The position numbers and the translations under genes are program-made. From Triatoma infestans (lineage: Eukaryota; Arthropoda; Insecta; Hemiptera; Reduviidae), in NCBI GenBank assembly GCA_011037195.1, contig JAAEAF010003586.1, positions 1 through 64,000 of the forward strand: a stretch of DNA of 64,000 bases. Direction: 5' to 3'. Under the pieces are notes generated by a model, which did not search any database, was not told where the DNA came from, and saw only the letters and a program-made list of their open reading frames with translations. This document shows positions 33,586-44,876 of this stretch, piece after piece. Every line of letters starts with the position of its first letter. Within the stretch, counting starts at the first letter, position 1.

Positions 33586-35071
33586 CAGGGTGACCAGAGT
33601 TATATGCTCCACCCACTTTTTTTTTAAACGTCGGGAAATTTCGAAAAAATAGAAAACACGTATTTAATCATTTTTAGTCTAGTTTATTTTCAGTGATTGA
33701 TCCATTTTTTTATACCCCAATATCCCGAGATACAGCATCCAACTTTTTTTTTTCAAATGGAACATTATATTTTTTTTTGCATATTTTTATAGTAATTGAG
33801 CTCTAAAAAAAAAAAAAAACAAAAAATTTAAAATCGGTTAGGTTTTTCAAAAGTTATGGTAATTTAAAATATGAAAAACAAATTTCAGTTTAATGTCAAA
33901 ATTACCTTATTTTTTCTTTAAAGAAGCTCTTCAAACTGGGCACCATCAACGGATAGGCAAGCCAAAGCTCTGGACTCCCACGCTCTGTTTGTAGCAGCAC
34001 TTAGGTGGCAAAGTCAACATCTAGGCAGGCTAGAGTTATTCGACGTTCCATATCTTCGACTGAAGTCATGGGATTAAGGTTACTGTACATTTATTTTTTA
34101 GATATCCCCACAAAAAATGCACAATTTTATGGACTGATGAATCAAAGTTTACCAACAATGGCCTTCTTAATCGTTGGAACTTTAGAATATGGGCAGAAGA
34201 AAATCCACAAGTTACCTTCGCCACACGCCATTAGGTTGTTTTTTCTACAAATGTTTGGTGTGGAGTTTGAGGAAACCAACTAATCGGCCCATACTTCTAC
34301 AGAGGGAACTTAACTGGTGAAAGGTATCTAACTTTTTTAAGAGACATTTTGCCAGTTTTGCTTGAAGATGTTCCTCTAAAACGTCGGTTAGATATGTATT
34401 TTCAACAAGATGGTTGCCCGGCACATAATGCGAGAGTTGTTCGACGTTACCTGGACAGAAATTTCCACGAAAAGTGGTTAGGAACTCATGGTCCGATCCA
34501 ATGGCCACCTCGACCTCCGGACTTAACCCCAATGGACTATTTTTTGTGGGGATATCTAAAAAATAAAGTGTACAGTAACCTTAATCCCGTGGCTTCAGTC
34601 GAAGATCTGGAACGTCGAATATCTAGCCTGCCTAGATGTTGACTTTGCCACCTAAGTGCTGCTACAAACAGAGCGTGGGAGTCCAGAGCTTTGGCTTGCC
34701 TATCCGTTGATGGTGCCCAGTTTGAAGAGCTTCTTTAAAGAAAAATAAGGTAATTTTGACATTAAACTGAAATTTGTTTTTCATATTTTAAATTACCATA
34801 ACTTTTGAAAAACCTAACCGATTTTAAATTTTTTTTTTTTAATTTTTTTAGAGGCTCAATTACTATAAAAATATGCAAAAAAAAAATATAATGTTCCATT
34901 TGAAAAAAAAAGTTGGATGCTGTATCTCGGGATATTGGGGTATAAAAAAAATGGATCAATCACTGAAAATAAACTAGACTAAAAATGATTAAATACGTGT
35001 TTTCTATTTTTTCGAAATTTCCCGCCGTTTAAAAAAAAAGTGGGTGGAGCATATAAACTCTGGTCACCCTG
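33586..35071 (+). mobile_element. Palindromic Tc1/mariner-type transposon (DD41D-like)
   Basis: It is flanked by TA on each side (33584-33585 and 35072-35073) and begins CAGGGTGACCAGAGTTATATGC; the right end is its complement. The terminal inverted repeats are about 500 bp (33586 to about 34085, and about 34571 to 35071). They include the last about 25 codons of the transposase in inverted form at the left. The 5' half of a normal element appears replaced by an inverted copy of its 3' end. Confidence 0.8.
34105..34642 (+). pseudogene. Transposase remnant, DDE/D catalytic region
   Basis: CTILWTDESKF (about 34117-34150) supplies the first Asp. After a stop and frame change near 34230, FQQDGCPAHNA (about 34402) gives the second Asp and RPPDLTPMDYFLWG (about 34510-34550) the third. 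Forty-one residues separate the second and third Asp, the spacing of the DD41D group within IS630/Tc1/mariner. The N-terminal helix-turn-helix region is absent. It ends at TGA 34640-34642. Confidence 0.75.
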
Positions 35072-35232
35072 TATATAGTTTTCAAATTTTTTTAATGATA
35101 AAAGGCGACTTTAACAGCTGCCAGATGATGATTTCGTAAAACTGTCAGTGTCAAAAAAAAAAAAAAGAAAAAAAAAACGGTCGCCCCGCAGTTCAATGGC
35201 TCTTGGACGCCCTGAGCCCTAGGCTTCTTGAT

Positions 35233-36254
35233 TCTGAGCTTGCATTTAATTGTAAATTCCTTGTAGTTTGTGTGTTCTAATAATCAAGCCCTAAAAAATA
35301 CGGTTGTACGGCCGTTAATATAGAGATAAACAATTATCTCAACTATTCCAAGTATCCACAAAAAAAAAAAAAAAAAAAACACGTGTTACGTTAATAAATA
35401 TGCAATTAGTTGGCATTTCAAATTAAACAAAATCTGGTATAAAATAATCACACAATGTTTTAATTTCTCCTAAAATAATTCGTCGTTCTTCCGCCCTCAC
35501 TCTGTCTCTCTCACTCCCCCGCCTCCCACCCAATTATTCAATAAAAAACTTTTACACCCTGGAGACTTTGAAAATTTACGTACTGCCGGATTAAAACACA
35601 ATTTAATTTTTTTTTTTTTTTTACCCATCTCACAATATTTTCCTCTTACAGCAAACCACAAGAGAAAATGTAAAAATATTAATTAACCTTGTTTAAAAAA
35701 TTAAAACAAGTAAAATAAAAAAAAAAATAAAAAAAAATTCAATTCTTTCTTGGCGCATTCCATGGATTGTGCAAAAAAAAAAAAAAATATCACAATGAAG
35801 GAAGCTGGCAACTAAACATAAAAAAAAAGAAAAAAGGAAAAAAAAAGTGCATTTCAAATAATAATAAAGAGTTAATCTGGTTATGATTCTAATTTTAACA
35901 TGTCTGTAATGAAGCTTGTCATGCAGCTGATGATGAATGAATGAAATTGTCGCCTACAAAGTTAATAGGCAATTAAATTTTGCACTTAATTTTTATTATC
36001 ATAGAGAGTAAATAAGTTTGTCTTTTTTTTTTTTTATTATTTCTTTTTTTTTTTTTTTTTTTTTTTAACCAACGAAAGAGCTTTTATTGAAATTAACAAT
36101 CCTAATGTTTAAACACTCTCTTACGGCAATTTACATAATTATAATTCGACTAATTTGCTTTCAAACTTAGACTTTTTACTATATGCTTAGTTTACTTTTA
36201 CTACTGTATAAAATACACTGGTAAAAAATTCCGGCCCCTTAAAAAAAAAAAAAA
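35233..36254. other. Low-complexity spacer in the centre of the large inverted repeat
   Basis: Long A and T runs dominate (for example about 35361-35380, 35701-35737 and 36039-36066). GGTAAAAAATTCCGGCC at about 36221 nearly repeats GGTAAAAAATTCTGGCC at 33541. No gene is recognised. Confidence 0.4.
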
Positions 36255-37237
36255 TCTGGTGTGAAACACTCACACAACTTTCTCTTACTCCAGTTCTCAA
36301 AATGATAATTGACAAATTTTATAGTTTGTGTACCAAATTTAATGAAATTCGTCGAAAACTGAAAAAACTGTTCAGTAAAAGCGCACTTCCGGTTCACTAC
36401 TATTTTCTTGAAACTTGGAATTTCAGCCATCCATTTATTTCTAACTATATGTTTGGATGATAGAATTGTATAATCAACTAGGATAGCACTTTAGATAAAA
36501 ATCTAACCCTACCCCTCCCCTAAAAGTGCCCTTAAAAAGGAAATGTTTTAGATAAAAGTTGTAGATCTTTGCATGTTTAGTTTATATACGAAGTTTCATA
36601 AAAATCGTCGGAGCCATTTTTGAGAAAATTTTGAAAAAGTGAATAAATCATTTAGTAAAGGGGTAAAGTAAACGCACTTCCGGTTATCCGATTTTTTTAA
36701 ACTCGGAATTTCAACAACATATTTAATTCTAATTAACATTATTTAGATGACAGAATTGTGAAATAAACTGAAATAGCACTTTAGATGAAAACCTAACCCC
36801 AAAAGTGCCCTTCAGAGCATTTTCCCGGAGAAATGTTTCAAATAAAAGTTGTAGCTCTTTGTATGTGTGGTTGATGTTTCGAGTTTAAAGAAAATCGTCG
36901 GAGCCATTTTTTAGAAAATCGCAAAAAAGTAAAAAATCTAACTAGTAAAGTGGTACTTCCGGTTGAGGAATTTTGACAGATAACGTAGTGTCAGATCCCA
37001 CGGTGATGCCTAAATGGAATATCAAGTTTTAACTTTCTACGGTTTTTCGTTTTTGAGCTATGCTGTTCACATACATACATACAACACACACACACACACA
37101 CACAGACCATTTGCTAAAAACCACTTTTTTTTGGACTCAGGGGACCTCAAAACGGATATTTCCGGTGAAAACTCGATATCGAAAATTTGACACGATTACA
37201 ATACTTCCTCTTACTAGGAGTAAGAGAAAGTAAAAAA
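36255..37237 (-). mobile_element. Family A copy, full length, well preserved
   Basis: It lies between an A14 run and an A7 run. It starts TCTGGTGTGAAACACTCACAC and the subterminal ACTTTCTCTTACTCC is intact at 36278-36292. The exit hairpin CTCTTACT-AGG-AGTAAGAG is intact at 37208-37226. The first G-rich box is present as its complement (CTACCCCTCCCC); the second is reduced. It gives one of the best definitions of both ends. Confidence 0.85.
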
Positions 37238-37609
37238 ATGACATTTAATAAATAATATTGTCCTGGTTTGTTTTCATCAGTTATTTTGTTTTGGCAATTA
37301 ATCGTAATTGTTAGACTAATTTTGACTATTGCACATTACACTTGTTGTATTAAATAAATAAAAAATGTTTACTAATTTGTATTCATTTATTAAATTTGTT
37401 TTTTTTTTTTTTTATTTGCTTTAACTTCGTTTTAGCTTGTCTCTTGACTAAACAAAATTCTGCTTTCAAATGCCCCATAGTGCAGAGGATGTCGCACGTG
37501 CATTTTATTGATGACGTCCGCTCCAAATTCAGATATGCAGCCATTGCTATTGGTGTCCCTATCAAACTCTGCGAGATGCAATGCAGCGTTACAGAGAAAC
37601 AGGCTCACT
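37238..37609. other. Spacer with an unexplained open segment
   Basis: 37432-37614 is open on the minus strand and the same stretch is open on the plus strand (37396-37623). Composition is more balanced than the flanks. I recognise no family in either reading. Confidence 0.3.
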
Positions 37610-39059
37610 ATCAAGAAACCTAGGGCTCAGGGCGTCTAAGAGCCACTGAACTGCGGGGCGACCGTTTTTTTTTTTTTTACGAAACAGTTTTACGAAATCA
37701 TCATCTGGCAGCTGTTAAAGTAGCTCATCGCTTTTTATTATTAAAAAAAATTGAAAACTATATACGGTGTGTGTATATTTGAGTGAACTAAATAAATCGT
37801 CACTTTAAGGGGGGGGGGCATGTCTCCCTAGCCCTCCCCCCCCAAAGAACTTTCGGAAAAAGTTTCAAATAAACATAATAGATCTAGCCATGTTCAGTTA
37901 ATTAGTATACAATGTTTAGGAAGAACCTAGCTGGCTGTATTTATTTAGATCATCGCAAAACTCGGGGGGGGGAGCGGGGAAAACCTTCAGTAAAGACTCA
38001 TTTCCGGTCAAATGATTTTTTTTTTTTACAAAATTAGAACTTTAGCAGCATGTAATTGGGATCCGAATCATTAAAGATTCATAGGATCCGAAGAACGGAC
38101 AAGCATACATTGAATCAATAAAATTTAGTTAGTCCTCACCTAGGCCAGAATAGGAAAGGACAGTTCAATTCATATAAATAGAGGCGTCAGCAGTACAGTT
38201 CAGGAGAGTTTACGACCAGTTTAATATAATGGATATCAAATGGAGAGAGAATTAGTGAGCATGGATTTTAGAGATAAATAAACAAGATGATATGCTGAAC
38301 ACTATATATAATGAATAGAACACACAAACTGCAAGGACTTTACAGTAAAATAGAAGTTAAGTAGCGAGAGAGTTATATATAGAGAGACAGACTGGTTGAG
38401 TGATAGTAAGGTAGTAGAAGGTTGCTGACTGGTTGTTAAATAGTCGTAAACTGTATAAAAAAAAAAAAAACTGTCCTGCTCTCGCTCTAGTTTATAAGAA
38501 CGTCAACTGTCCCTTCCTACTCCTGGCCTAGGTGGGGTGTAACTAAATTTGATTCATTTAATGTGCAATAAACAAGCTGCAGGATGATCTTAACAACATT
38601 AATTCGTGGGCAGCAGCTAACATGCTTTCCCTTAACCCAAATAAATCCAAAGCCATATTCCTCATAAACTCCACTGCTCCCTTCCCCACCCTTTTCCTCA
38701 ACAACATCCCAATAAAACATTGTACTTTGAGGGAAATATAAAGAGACAGACTGGTTGTGTAATAAGAAGATAGTAAGTAATGAAAGTAATGATAAAATTT
38801 TATTCCTGTTCCGGGACATAAGTCCCTTAGGAACAATAATACAAAATACAAGTGGCCTAGTGTGTCTGGCCTTGATAATTATGTACATATCATTTGTAAT
38901 TATTGATGATAATAATAATTATTGAAAATTATTTAGTCAGAATGATAAGAAAGAGGCAGGAAACTTCTAGGGGTTCGGAGAGACTTATAAGGATAAGAGG
39001 TGGTGAAAAAGACGGGACATGAAGGTATCAGTAGTGGAGGCACGACGGATAGACAAAGG
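37610..39059. repeat. Right arm of the large inverted repeat (uninterrupted)
   Basis: Reverse complement of the left arm. It carries the inner block ATCAAGAAACCTAGGGCTCAG, poly-G at about 37811-37819, and LTR ends near 38040-38060 (GTAATTGGGATCCGAATC). Further out come the antisense RT fragment at about 38566-38725, then the LINE 3' end (38750-39059) on the minus strand. The insertion site of the DD41D element is empty here (GAAAACTATATACGG, about 37754-37768). Confidence 0.8.
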
Positions 39060-39254
39060 TAGTAGAAGGTTGTTAACTAGTCGTAAACTGTATAAAAAAA
39101 AAAAAAAAAAGTCCTGCTCTCGCTCTACTTATAAGAACGTCGACTGTCCCTTCCTACTCCTGGCCTAGGTGGTGTGTAACTAAAATTTGATTCATTTAAT
39201 ATGCTACTCTGCTGTACGGATTTTATGAATCTTTCTTGATTCGGCTCCCATTAC
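39060..39254. mobile_element. Further LTR fragment beside the right arm
   Basis: AGTCGTAAACTGTATAAAA, the GTCCTGCTCTCGCTCTA promoter-like region, and a TTCTTGATTCGGCTCCCATTACA end repeat the LTR segment seen at 38440-38560. Confidence 0.5.
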
Positions 39255-39410
39255 ACCTATTAAGAGGAAATATTGCAATGTTTTGATGTCCCCTGAATTC
39301 GATAAAAAAGTTTTTAGCGTATTGTCTGTATATATTATGTGTATTTTAGTTTTTCCCAACGATTTTCTTTAAACTTTATATACTATTTACATATAAGTAC
39401 CTTATTACTA
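39255..39410 (+). repeat. Family B fragment
   Basis: TATTAAGAGGAAATATTGCAATG and GATGTCCCCTGAATTCGATAAAAAAG match the family B start. Most of the interior is deleted. Confidence 0.45.
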
Positions 39411-40037
39411 ATTTAAGCCTTGAATTAATTTAATTTTTGAATAATTACACAATACGTCTATGGTCACTCCACTTTCGATCGTGATACCATTTAAACTAAT
39501 ACAGTTAGACGTAAAGCTAGCATGTAGAAAATTGGCAATAACTATTCTTTGTTTTATTAACTATAAAATATTCAATGATACATTACTGACAAGTTAATTT
39601 AGAATAATAAAAAAGATTGTTTTTTTTTTTTGTGATGCCACAGTTGGCAATAACATCATTTTTATATGAATAAATTTGGATCGGCTCAAAAAAAAAAAAA
39701 AACGATCATTCAAAAAAAATATATATATAGGTAAATAAATCGTCATTTAGCGTTTTTTTTTTTTTTTAATTCACTAGAAACAATAAACTGAGTACAGTTT
39801 ATTTGATGTACGTAGTTAATATATTTAATTTTATGACTAGAAAATGAATGGATACAATTCAGTTGAGTGTATAATTTCTTATTCTTTCTTTTTTTATAGC
39901 ATTATTAAATATGAATGATTACTATTAGGTTTTTTTTTTTCTTGTTTAATTTTAGTGTTTTTTTGTATTAATAGAAGATTCTATTATACAAATCGTCATT
40001 TCAAAATGGCATCAATTAAATCTTTTTAAGAAGTTAT
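39411..40037. other. AT-rich spacer, nothing recognised
   Basis: It contains long homopolymers and no supported ORF or repeat end. Confidence 0.35.
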
Positions 40038-40039
40038 TA

Positions 40040-41333
40040 CGAGGGCTGCTCTTTATATTTGTGGCCTAAGGATGAAAACACCAGCATTTAAAGACAAAAT
40101 CGATTTTATTGTTTTTCAAAATATTCCCCATGAAGATGAATACAACACTTTTGCATGCGTTGGAACCAATTTTCAAAGCACTTTTTCCACTCCGATTTAG
40201 GTACTTCTAAAACATGGGTTTTGAATGCAGCAACTGCTTCTTCAGGAGTAGGAAACCGTTGTCCACGTAGTTTTTTCTTGATGTTCGGAAACAAAAAGAA
40301 ATCATTAGGTGCCAAATCAGGGCTGTACGGTGGATGACCCATCAATTCAATGTTTTGCCCTGTCAAAAACTCCATTGTTTCAGCCGATCGGTGGCAGCTC
40401 GCATTGTCGTGATGCAGAATGATGCGTCTTTTCTTTGACTTTTCCCGAAGTTTCTCAAAGACTTCTGGCAAACAAATAGTGTGTACCATTCCGAATTGAC
40501 CGTCTTACGTTCCTCTAATGGCACAGTCGCCATATGACCGGTAATGCCGAAGAAACAGGCAACCATTTGCTTTGATGTGCTTCTTCCACGAACAACTTTG
40601 GTTGGGTTGGGCTCGTCTTGAAAGACCCATACGGTGGATTGCTGTTTTGTTTCAGGATCATATGAGTATATCCATGATTCGTCACCTGTGCAGATATTAT
40701 AAACTGCTTTTGATGCACCTTGAGCGAATTTCTTCAACATTTTCTTGCACCAATCAACACGAGCATCCTTTTGTGCGTGATGTCAGGTTATGCGGTATCC
40801 AACGCGAACAAACCTTTTTCACATGCAAATGTTCATGCAAAATCTTATTGATGCTTGTCATACTAATGCCTAAAGATGCTTCAATCTCGCGATATGTTAC
40901 ATGACGATCATGCTTTATTAGCTCATGCACAGCATCGACGTTTTCTGGCACAACAACCGTTGTTGGACGACCTTCACGGGATTCGTCCTGGAGTGATCGT
41001 CGGCCACGATTGAATTCGTTATACCAGTTTTTAATGGTGCTGTAAGAAGGTGCTTCATTACCATATAAGGAATTAATTCATCTGTGCACTGTTGTCGTGT
41101 CAGGCCACGTCGAAAGTTATGAAAAATTATTGCACGAAAATGTTCACGAGTTAATTCCATTTTCTCCTAAGATCACTTTTTCAACCTGCTATCACTAACA
41201 CTAACAACAATGAAATGACAAAATGTTTTGGTTGAGGTTATGTTTAACAATGTGAAGGTTGCACTGGAAACATCAGCTGGTGCCTAGCAACAATCAGTGT
41301 TACCAAGGCCAGAAATATAAATAGCAGCCCTCG
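40040..41333 (-). mobile_element. mariner transposon (DD34D), near full length
   Basis: It is 1294 bp between TA dinucleotides (40038-40039 and 41334-41335). The terminal inverted repeats start CGAGGGCTGCTCTTTATATTT on the left, and the right end is the imperfect complement (AAATATAAATAGCAGCCCTCG). Length, target site and coding content match mariner elements. Confidence 0.9.
40106..41160 (-). pseudogene. mariner transposase, frameshifted
   Basis: In order on the minus strand: N-terminal HTH start MELTREHFRAIIFHNFRRGL (from 41160), a second HTH region (VTYREIEASLGISMTSINKI, about 40840-40900), CTGDESWIYSYDPETKQ (first Asp, about 40660-40710), HHDNASCHRSA (second Asp, about 40408) and YSPDLAPNDFFLF (third Asp, about 40300). 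Thirty-four residues separate the last two Asp (DD34D). The frame changes near 41070, 40930, 40745 and 40480, so it is inactive. It ends EYFEKQ before the stop at 40106-40108. Confidence 0.88.
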
Positions 41334-41448
41334 TATCACGTCAAACTCATAAATTATGGTCAAAAATGAATATTGTTGCGACATTAAATCAGTCAGATTA
41401 TGATTAGATAACTTGAAAACTATTCGCGTTGTTAAATGAAAAAAAAAA

Positions 41449-41477
41449 TCTGGTGTGAAACACTCACACAACTTTGC
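41449..41477 (-). repeat. Terminal scrap of a family A element
   Basis: TCTGGTGTGAAACACTCACACAACTTT follows an A9 run, after which the sequence is unrelated. Confidence 0.55.
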
Positions 41478-41815
41478 GCTCACTGGTGTTAATAAAATTA
41501 TACAGGATGTCTTACTTCCTAATGGCCAAAATCTTGGGGGTTGGAGGGAGAATCAATTGTACAGTTCAAATGAAACAAAAAAATCCTTTCGTTCAGAAAA
41601 TATTTCACATTTTGTATTTTTAAAACTTTTTACTATCTTACCGCTATAAAATTTCTAATAATTTCAGATATGCTGAGGCTATAACAAAAATACGATTTGT
41701 ACCATTCCGAAAGAGCATTAGATTTCCTGTCTGAAAAGATTGTTTTCAATCTTCCGTGTCGTTTAAAAAGTAGGCGAATATTAGTTCAAATAATTATTAA
41801 CTCCTGAGAGATCAG
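41478..41815. other. Unassigned spacer
   Basis: It includes a TACAGGATGTCTTACTTCC stretch that looks like a transposon end, but no partner end is visible. No gene is recognised. Confidence 0.3.
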
Positions 41816-42560
41816 CTCAAGGCTGGTGTGGGATTGCCTAGGCATATTCAGGGAAATTAGTAGCCGTAATAAGGTTTTCCTGGTTTGGGTAACCGGGGAC
41901 GAGTCGGGTCATAGGGGCAGTGAGGCGGCAGATTGCCTAGCCCGGGAGGGTTCCATGAGAACCCTCATCGGACATGAACCGATCTGCGGCATTGCAAGGT
42001 GCCTCAGGGAGTGCATCCATCAGAACATGGATGCACAATCGATCACGGAATATGGTGGGCTAGAACCTAGGCCAAAGGCTGGCCGAAAACGTTTATTCAT
42101 AGCTACTCGCCCAGGCTAATTGTGGAATTACTCCAACTAGGTCGGATGGCCATAAGGGTAGCCATAGTCCTCACTGGCCATTGCAGATTTAATAAGCATA
42201 TGCATCGCATGGGCCTGTCAATGGATAGCCTGTGCAGGAAGAAGAGGAAACAATACTGCACGTACTGTGTCAGTGCTAGGGGCTCGTATGGTTGAGGTTT
42301 CGCCTCTTTGGAAGGGAGAAGCTAACGCCTGCAAGCCTCACCCAGAGGCCTCTCTCGGGACTATGAAATCTAATAAAGTAGATAGGACTCAAGAGGCTGC
42401 TCTGATTAGAAGTGCTCTGAACCGACCACCTAGGAGCCTCCCCGGACTCTAAAGTTCAGATAAAGAACAGGACCGGAGAGGGGACTCCAAATTATCGGTT
42501 GCCACAATAGACCCTTGGTCGCGGTGGCCTAGGGGAAGAGCCAACCCCCCCCCATAGAAT
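41816..42560 (+). pseudogene. LINE fragment: RNase H end, zinc knuckle and tail (I/R1/LOA-type)
   Basis: WDCLGIFREISSRNKVFLVW and RGSEAADCLAREGSMRTL (to about 41970) match the C-terminal part of a LINE RNase H domain and equal the corresponding part of the LINE at 50222. LTGHCRFNKHMHRMG and an EEETILHVLCQC knuckle follow after frameshifts (42170-42275). The tail at 42500-42560 (CACAATAGACC..GGTCGCGGTGG, then C10) corresponds to the 3' end of that element. Confidence 0.7.
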
Positions 42561-43014
42561 CTAAACCAGTTCAAATAGTTGAAAATTTCAAAAAAATCCC
42601 TACAATTCGTATAAATTTCACAAAAAACTTTTTCGTCTAATGGACTTTTAAATGTTAGAAAACTTGGTTCAAATTGAAATTTTTTAAGGAGGGAAGGGAA
42701 TAAATCACATCTCGTAAATAAAACAATGACTTCTTTTATTTCACAAAAACCAAATAAGAAACGCTGGGCACCCATCTATCTGGAACCATGAATTCATTCT
42801 TAGCGCCCAATGTGACGTTTTACAATGCAGTAGGTAGTTCGCATTGAAAGAGATGTAGGAACGCCTTCAGTATTACATCTCCCGGTCTGAAATTACAATT
42901 GGCTGTAGAATATATTAGTCTATTATTCCATACCACACGTTCACTTTGAACTGTTATTGATTGTTAAATTGTCTCACGGCGTGATGATGCGAACGCGTTC
43001 CATCATGTCCTTAA
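42561..43014. other. AT-rich spacer, nothing recognised
   Basis: It contains no supported gene or repeat. A short minus-strand frame here has no family features. Confidence 0.3.
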
Positions 43015-43238
43015 CGCTTCTGTTCCCCCGAGAATTTCCAAAAAATTAATTTTCCCGGGTAAATGTTGTGGGAGGGATGGGGTTATTCCTCTGAAGTTCT
43101 ATCTTAATTGATTCTACCATCTAGACAGAATTAATTAGAAATAAGAGAAAGTCAACAAGAGAAATTGATTGTTAAAAATTCCGAGTTTCAAGCCCTTATT
43201 TGGTTATACTAACTATAAAATTTGTCAATTATAACTTT
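43015..43238 (+). mobile_element. Family A copy, left part, split by a LINE
   Basis: A degenerate second monomer runs to the usual ACTATAAAATTTGTCAATTATAA. The expected continuation (GCAGTTTGAGAGAGGTGAGTGTTTCACATTAG) is at about 44037-44068, on the far side of the inserted LINE. Confidence 0.5.
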
Positions 43239-44030
43239 GTAAATAATTACGCCATTTACAATAGATTAGCACAACACTTGGTCTATACAGACGATTTGTT
43301 GATTATAGTGCGGACTAAAGCGGCTCTGGAGGGAGTTTTTCAGGAACTGGAAGGAGGTTGTAAGAAATGCGGTCTGGAAATCAACGAAGAAAAGACCACC
43401 CTATACATGCGAAACTCAAGAGGCCCAGTAGCTTGGGGAAGGACAAATCCAGTTGACTTCCCAACGTCCAGCGTTTTAAATATATAGGGTCACTTATAAC
43501 TAACAGTAACTATATTACCGCAGAAATCAAGGCGAAAGTAGCGGCAGGAAATAGATGCCTGTTCACGGTTCAAGGATTTATCCCGGAAGGCTAATGTAAT
43601 TGCCTAAAGAGAAGGGAAGGATCCTCGGAGTTTGGAAGAGAAAAAGTATTTAGAAGAATATTTGGCCAGAAGTGTGTGAATGGCGACTGGAAGATAAGAA
43701 AAAAATGAAAAAACTAATGGAATTGTTTGGAGTACCGGATATAGTCGCCCAAATAAATGGAAAGGGAGGTTGAGATGGTTGGGACACGTGGAAAGGATGC
43801 CTGTGGGGAGTTAACCTCGAATATTATTAAATAGGAAACCAGGATGCACAAGAATTCGAGGGCGCCCTCGACTTAGTTGGTTGCGTGACGTGGAGGAAGA
43901 CCTCGGTCTGGTTGGTGTAAGAAGATAGCGTCTAAAGGCCGGCAGACCGAAATGAATGGGGAAAACTTATTGAGGAGGTCCAGGTCCTACTTTAAGGACT
44001 GTTGCACCGTATATATAAGTAAGTAATTTT
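43239..44030 (+). pseudogene. LINE fragment with RT motif C and C-terminal domain (RTE-like)
   Basis: HLVYTDDLLIIVRTKAALEG (about 43275-43335) is a reverse transcriptase catalytic block with YTDD in place of YADD. GLEINEEKTTLYMRNSRGP follows. Frames 43480-44030 contain GRLRWLGHVERMPVG (about 43765-43810) and GRPRLSWLRDVEEDLGLVG (about 43858-43915), the C-terminal signature of RTE-type and related LINEs. It is broken by many stops. Near-identical short flanks (ATAACTTTGT at the left, GTAATTTTGT at the right) suggest a target duplication. Confidence 0.65.
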
Positions 44031-44688
44031 GTGTACTGCAGTTTGAGAGAGGTGAGTGTTTCACATTAGAATCTTGAATAAATAATGTATTACAAAAAAG
44101 AACATCCAAGCAACATATTTTTGAATTGTGAAGGCATCGCAAGTTATTAACCAAATTTACAAATAGAGATAAGTGAATTATTAATTTACTCACAAATCGC
44201 CCAGTAAGTTTTCATTATTACCCCCACTCTTCAAGTGCAACTGAATAGATAAATTGTTCATAGAAAAGAATTTGAAGTATAACATTGTATCTGAAAATGG
44301 CATCTCCCGAAATGTATTTAGTTATTTATTCGTTCTCTTTCTCAGAATAGATTCATATGGTCCTTATTAGAGACGTGACCAACATTTAAAAATTAAATAA
44401 ATAAAAAAAAAAAAGCATTCCATTTAAAATAATAATAATAATAAAATAAATATATACGATTTATGAATCATGAAAAAAATAAAAATAAAAATGAATACAA
44501 ACTATTAAATCAAAATTATACTTTACTCTCGCCATTGTGACGTCAGTAATTCGTAGTCTTAACTTTTATTCCAGCTTTAAGAAGAAGTAAACCAATATAC
44601 CAGAGCAAAACTTATTATATATTTTAATGATCATAGTTTACTTGTTTACTTTTTAAACTGTACTGTTTACTTTATATTTGTTGTTTTT
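44031..44688. other. Family A terminal scrap, then AT-rich spacer
   Basis: 44037-44068 is the end of the split family A copy. The rest contains A-rich runs and an (AAT)n stretch near 44430-44445. No gene is recognised. Confidence 0.4.
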
Positions 44689-44842
44689 ACTTTCTCTTAC
44701 TCCTAGTAAGAGGAAGTATTGTAATCGTGTCAAATTTTCGATATCGAGTGTTTCACCGGAAATATCGTTTTGAGGTCCCCTGAGTCCAAAAAAGTGGTGG
44801 TTTTTAGCAAATGTCTGTGTGTGGTGTGTGTCCGTGTGTGTG

Positions 44843-44876
<34 letters not shown>

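Larger units (their letters stand above)
32254..35232. repeat. Left arm of a large inverted repeat (interrupted)
   Basis: The sequence 32254-33585 plus 35072-35232 is the reverse complement, with scattered differences, of 37610-39059. The DD41D transposon 33586-35071 and about 40 bp before it are absent from the right arm. Content from outside in: LINE 3' end, antisense RT fragment (32583-32750), LTR pieces in both orientations (32746-33280), poly-G, and TCGCCCCGCAGTTCAATGGC near the inner edge. Confidence 0.8.

Noticed and set aside
37396..37623. Open segment in the spacer of the large inverted repeat as a gene
   Set aside because: It is open on both strands over about 180-230 bp with no recognised domain and no splice or polyA context. 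It is kept only as an unexplained segment.
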